Below are positions 61,901-64,000 of a DNA stretch of 64,000 bases, piece after piece. The stretch is from Lamellibrachia satsuma (taxonomy: Eukaryota > Annelida > Polychaeta > Sabellida > Siboglinidae), in NCBI GenBank assembly GCA_033239005.1, contig BSQZ01000001.1, positions 13,968,500 through 14,032,499 on the forward strand. Direction: 5' to 3'. The notes beneath the pieces were generated by a model. It was not told the DNA's origin, ran no database searches, and saw only the letters and a list, made by a program, of their open reading frames with translations. Numbering within the stretch: the stretch's first letter is position 1; every line of letters starts with the position of its first letter. Made by a program: the position numbers and the translations under genes.

Positions 61901-63849
61901 ATGGATAAAAAAGTAAATGTACGTTGTTATATAGTGCAATACCCCGTCAGCAGAACCATTCAAAGTGCTTTACACTTCACCCCTGGCAGACCTGTTCATT
62001 CAAACACAAACTCACCTTCTCTGGGAAGTATTCAGCCACATTGCAATTACTGCGCAAAGACTATTTGTTCACCACTGTCTATGGCTGGGTAATCATTTAT
62101 ATAGCTGAGTGCACTGAAGCAACGTGGAGTGGACAAAATTACCAATTTAATTATTTAAGCATCCTCACGCTGCTAGCATTACCACAATCAGTAAATACGT
62201 CGTTCCATTCATATATTGCCCTCTGGATAATTTGTCTCATAGAAGGAAAATTTATCTATTTTTATTTTACAAGACATTATTCTGTTTGTACAAGTCTATT
62301 ATTGTGTCTATTAATACGACTGACAAAGAGAGTGGACAAGCTTAGAGGGGTAGAAGGAGAAGATCGAGACTGAGATGGGTGGACTATGTGAAGAGAGATT
62401 TGGTGGTAATGCGAGGGGAGTGGAGAATGGGAGTGAGGGATAGGGCGAGTGGAGGCGGGTGGTGGAGATGGCTGTGAAATGGGTACAGTGGTGGAAGAAG
62501 AAGGAACACATAAATCGATGACTAGTATCGGTGCCAGCCTCGCCCCAGACTTCAGTGATAAAGAGGAGGGCAACAGAATGTCCATCTAATAGCATGGTTA
62601 GATGTTTTGTGAGAAGGTAGTAGTAGAATTGCAGATATCAGACGATAACTGGCAGGACCCGCGACGAGCACGCTTCTACCATGGGCCCCTACTGGATGAG
62701 GCCTGCACCGCAGAAGACCTCGTCACTGTCACTGAGCGAGCAAAGGCGTACGCCCGCAAGTGGCAATACATTGTGTGAAAGACACGAAAGAAGAAGAGCA
62801 TGGTTAGACACAAGCAACAGCGTTACTTGAACTGACCTGCTTGGCTGAGTCTGTGTCACTGATCTCCAGCTGTGTGAGAAGTTGACTGAGGAAGGTTTGT
62901 TGTCGCATCATGCTGGAGATGCACAAATTGCTTGCTGCGGAACAGACACAGAATCCATCCTTAAAGATCCCTCATCAATTCGATTTTTTCGTGTTTCTGA
63001 CTCATTGCACAAAAAATCAAACCTATCTAGTATCGATTACGACATGCTAGCTTGTTTTGATGAAATCATTAAACAAATTATAAAATTATTTTTGACTGGA
63101 TAAAATACAGTGAAAAGTTGCTAAAGTGGTCCGGCTCTAAATACTATGATATAAAGCTATTCACACTTTTGTAAGTTTCTAATCATCAAAGTAAAGTTTT
63201 TGATGATTTTAACAAAATCTTTTATTAAACCGACTGTGCACATTACTTAAACTATTCACACATTACTTAAACTATTCACACAATACAGATTTGTGATTTC
63301 TCTGGATGCATCGGATGTTGAAGGGGCACAGTATAAATTGAATGCCTTGTTGTGTTTAGAAAGAGACAGACAAAAATTGTATTCGACCTAATAATCATAC
63401 AGTATGCTAAAAAAAAAATTGGGCCACGGAAAAAATGTCAAGGAATCGGCTCTTACAAGCATACACCCAATTCTTTTCTCTAGACAATAAGGCAACTGTT
63501 TAACACTAGTAGTGTCATTTGGTGACTAGTGTAGAACAACTGAAAACAACAGATGGCGACACTTTTAAGTTGTTCCACACTAGTCAATAATTATGGATCC
63601 AGCTGATTAAAAAGGGGGTGTACGCTAGTTAGGGCACGTACGCTTAATAGGTCGAATACGGTACATACATCGAGTGAAGAGCATGTTCCTCATGACCGCT
63701 CCAACGGCAGATGACCCTTTTCGCTTCATCCGTGTCACGTCCTTCAACATCTTCGTTGCAATGACCTTCAGGCGGTTAGGGGTCAAACGTACAGCGTACA
63801 GAAGCTCTTGTAACCACTGCACGCCCTTCGCATACTTCTCCAGCTCCAC
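55969..63849 (-). CDS. Insulinase-like (M16) metallopeptidase, C05D11.1 type, C-terminal half (partial)
   Basis: The last eight exons are in the window: 63849-63669, 62934-62837, 61894-61731, 61033-60800, 58943-58850, 58075-57915, 57347-57195, 56029-55969. All are in phase and give 381 aa plus TAG. Diagnostic stretches: [52 protein letters not shown] followed directly by [34 protein letters not shown], and the [13 protein letters not shown] segment near the end. This matches the C-terminal, non-catalytic half of large M16-family proteins related to nematode C05D11.1 and fungal relatives. The HxxEH zinc site would be in the N-terminal half, outside the window, so activity cannot be judged. The sequence of 5' exons continues past 64000. 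The gene converges on GTF2H4. Cellular role unknown. Confidence 0.88.
56102..56447. repeat. 30-bp tandem array with 90-bp higher-order pattern
   Basis: About 11.5 exact-period units (GACCTAGGACAAGTAGAACC + TCAGTGGGTT). Units with GTGGAACC...GGGTA recur at every third position (56224, 56314, 56404), giving a 90-bp higher-order repeat. It lies in the last intron of the M16 gene, about 70 bp from the last exon. Confidence 0.93.
59430..59760 (+). mobile_element. LINE ORF2 C-terminal remnant
   Basis: Conceptual pieces [19 protein letters not shown], [18 protein letters not shown] and a CEEDK-like end followed by TAAGTAAATAAGTAAGTAAG resemble the end of RTE-type LINEs with a short 3' microsatellite. 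Multiple stops. M16 gene intron. Confidence 0.65.
59773..60767. mobile_element. 995-bp pogo/Tigger-type TIR element, intact ends
   Basis: The 23-bp TIRs are perfect: CAGTCGCGCCTCGTTATAAC at the left matches GTTATAACGAGGCGCGACTG at the right, with three further matching bases inside each. TA is present at both flanks. There is no transposase frame, so the element is non-autonomous. A worn copy is at 27732. It begins 33 bp after the donor of the M16 exon 61033-60800. Confidence 0.9.
61931..62275 (-). mobile_element. tRNA-derived SINE (3' two-thirds) followed by CR1/L2-like LINE tail
   Basis: 61931-62145 matches the SINE family (CAAAGTGCTTTACACTTCAC, GAAGTATTCAGCCACATTG in plus sense). From 62150 the sequence changes to the LINE 3' tail (CACGCTGCTAGCATTACCAC, TCGTTCCATTCATATATTGC). 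Confidence 0.7.
62290..62781 (+). mobile_element. Two LINE C-terminal remnants in series
   Basis: 62290-62600 repeats the RTE-type tail pattern: [19 protein letters not shown] coding, a Gly-rich stretch, and an end at ATCGATGACTAGTATCGGTG. 62635-62781 reads [20 protein letters not shown] and then a segment coding for [16 protein letters not shown], resembling the extreme C-terminus of other LINE ORF2 proteins. Both are isolated fragments in an M16 intron. Confidence 0.6.
63383..63664. mobile_element. MITE, second copy of the 37079 family
   Basis: The ends TGTATTCGACCTAATAATC and TTAATAGGTCGAATACGGTA are inverted repeats around a palindromic core (TAGTGTCATTTGGTGACTAG ... ). It ends 5 bp from the M16 exon whose donor-side end is 63669, so it abuts the splice donor. 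Confidence 0.7.
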
Positions 63850-64000
63850 CTGGTGGCATATAATGGAAAGATTTTCCATTAGTAGTCAAAATTATGAAAT
63901 AATGTTTTTTTGAAAACAGGTATTAATTCTTTGTAGCAACTTTACAAATTGAAACTAGAATGTCTGCTGGTTGTCTACATAAAGATGAGTCCTGATTACG

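Overview
The window is nuclear DNA from an animal with large, repeat-rich introns. It holds spliceosomal genes with GT-AG introns, (TA)n microsatellites, non-LTR retrotransposon remnants, a tRNA-derived SINE, many TIR elements and tandem arrays. Nothing looks bacterial. The animal is most likely a marine invertebrate, but I cannot name the taxon. The intron-exon models below were read by hand from protein family similarity, splice consensus and codon phase, with no transcript support.

Four genes are present. (1) Plus strand, 4606-9817: an unnamed protein with a long coiled coil and a C-terminal death domain. (2) Minus strand, 38724 down to 11350: a complete valyl-tRNA synthetase in 26 coding exons (1118 aa by my phase-checked model), with an organelle-type leader in exon 1. 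(3) Plus strand, 38755-53613: a complete TFIIH subunit 4 (GTF2H4/p52) in 14 coding exons (460 aa). Its start codon lies 30 bp from the VARS start codon, so the two genes are head-to-head and probably share a promoter. GTF2H4 and VARS2 are also neighbours in the human MHC region. (4) Minus strand, 63849 down to 55969: the last eight exons (381 aa) of an insulinase-like (M16) metallopeptidase of the C05D11.1 type, whose 5' part lies beyond the window. Genes 3 and 4 converge.

The most unusual feature is a recurring link between tandem arrays and splice junctions. In four separate places the repeat unit is itself a copy of an exon edge plus its splice site: the donors of VARS exons 8 and 22, and the acceptors of GTF2H4 exons 3 and 9. 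In each case the unit next to the exon is the authentic junction. The result is dozens of decoy splice sites in series. A retroelement insertion in VARS intron 17 likewise duplicates 43 bp that include the exon 18 acceptor.

The rest is mobile-element debris. It includes one 5'-truncated CR1/L2-like LINE with a target-site duplication and several detached tails of that family; an RTE-like LINE with an APE endonuclease and further RTE-type tails; five copies of a tRNA-headed SINE; a PLE- or retrozyme-like element with paired terminal repeats and hammerhead-like motifs; and several TIR elements, two of them with perfect TIRs.
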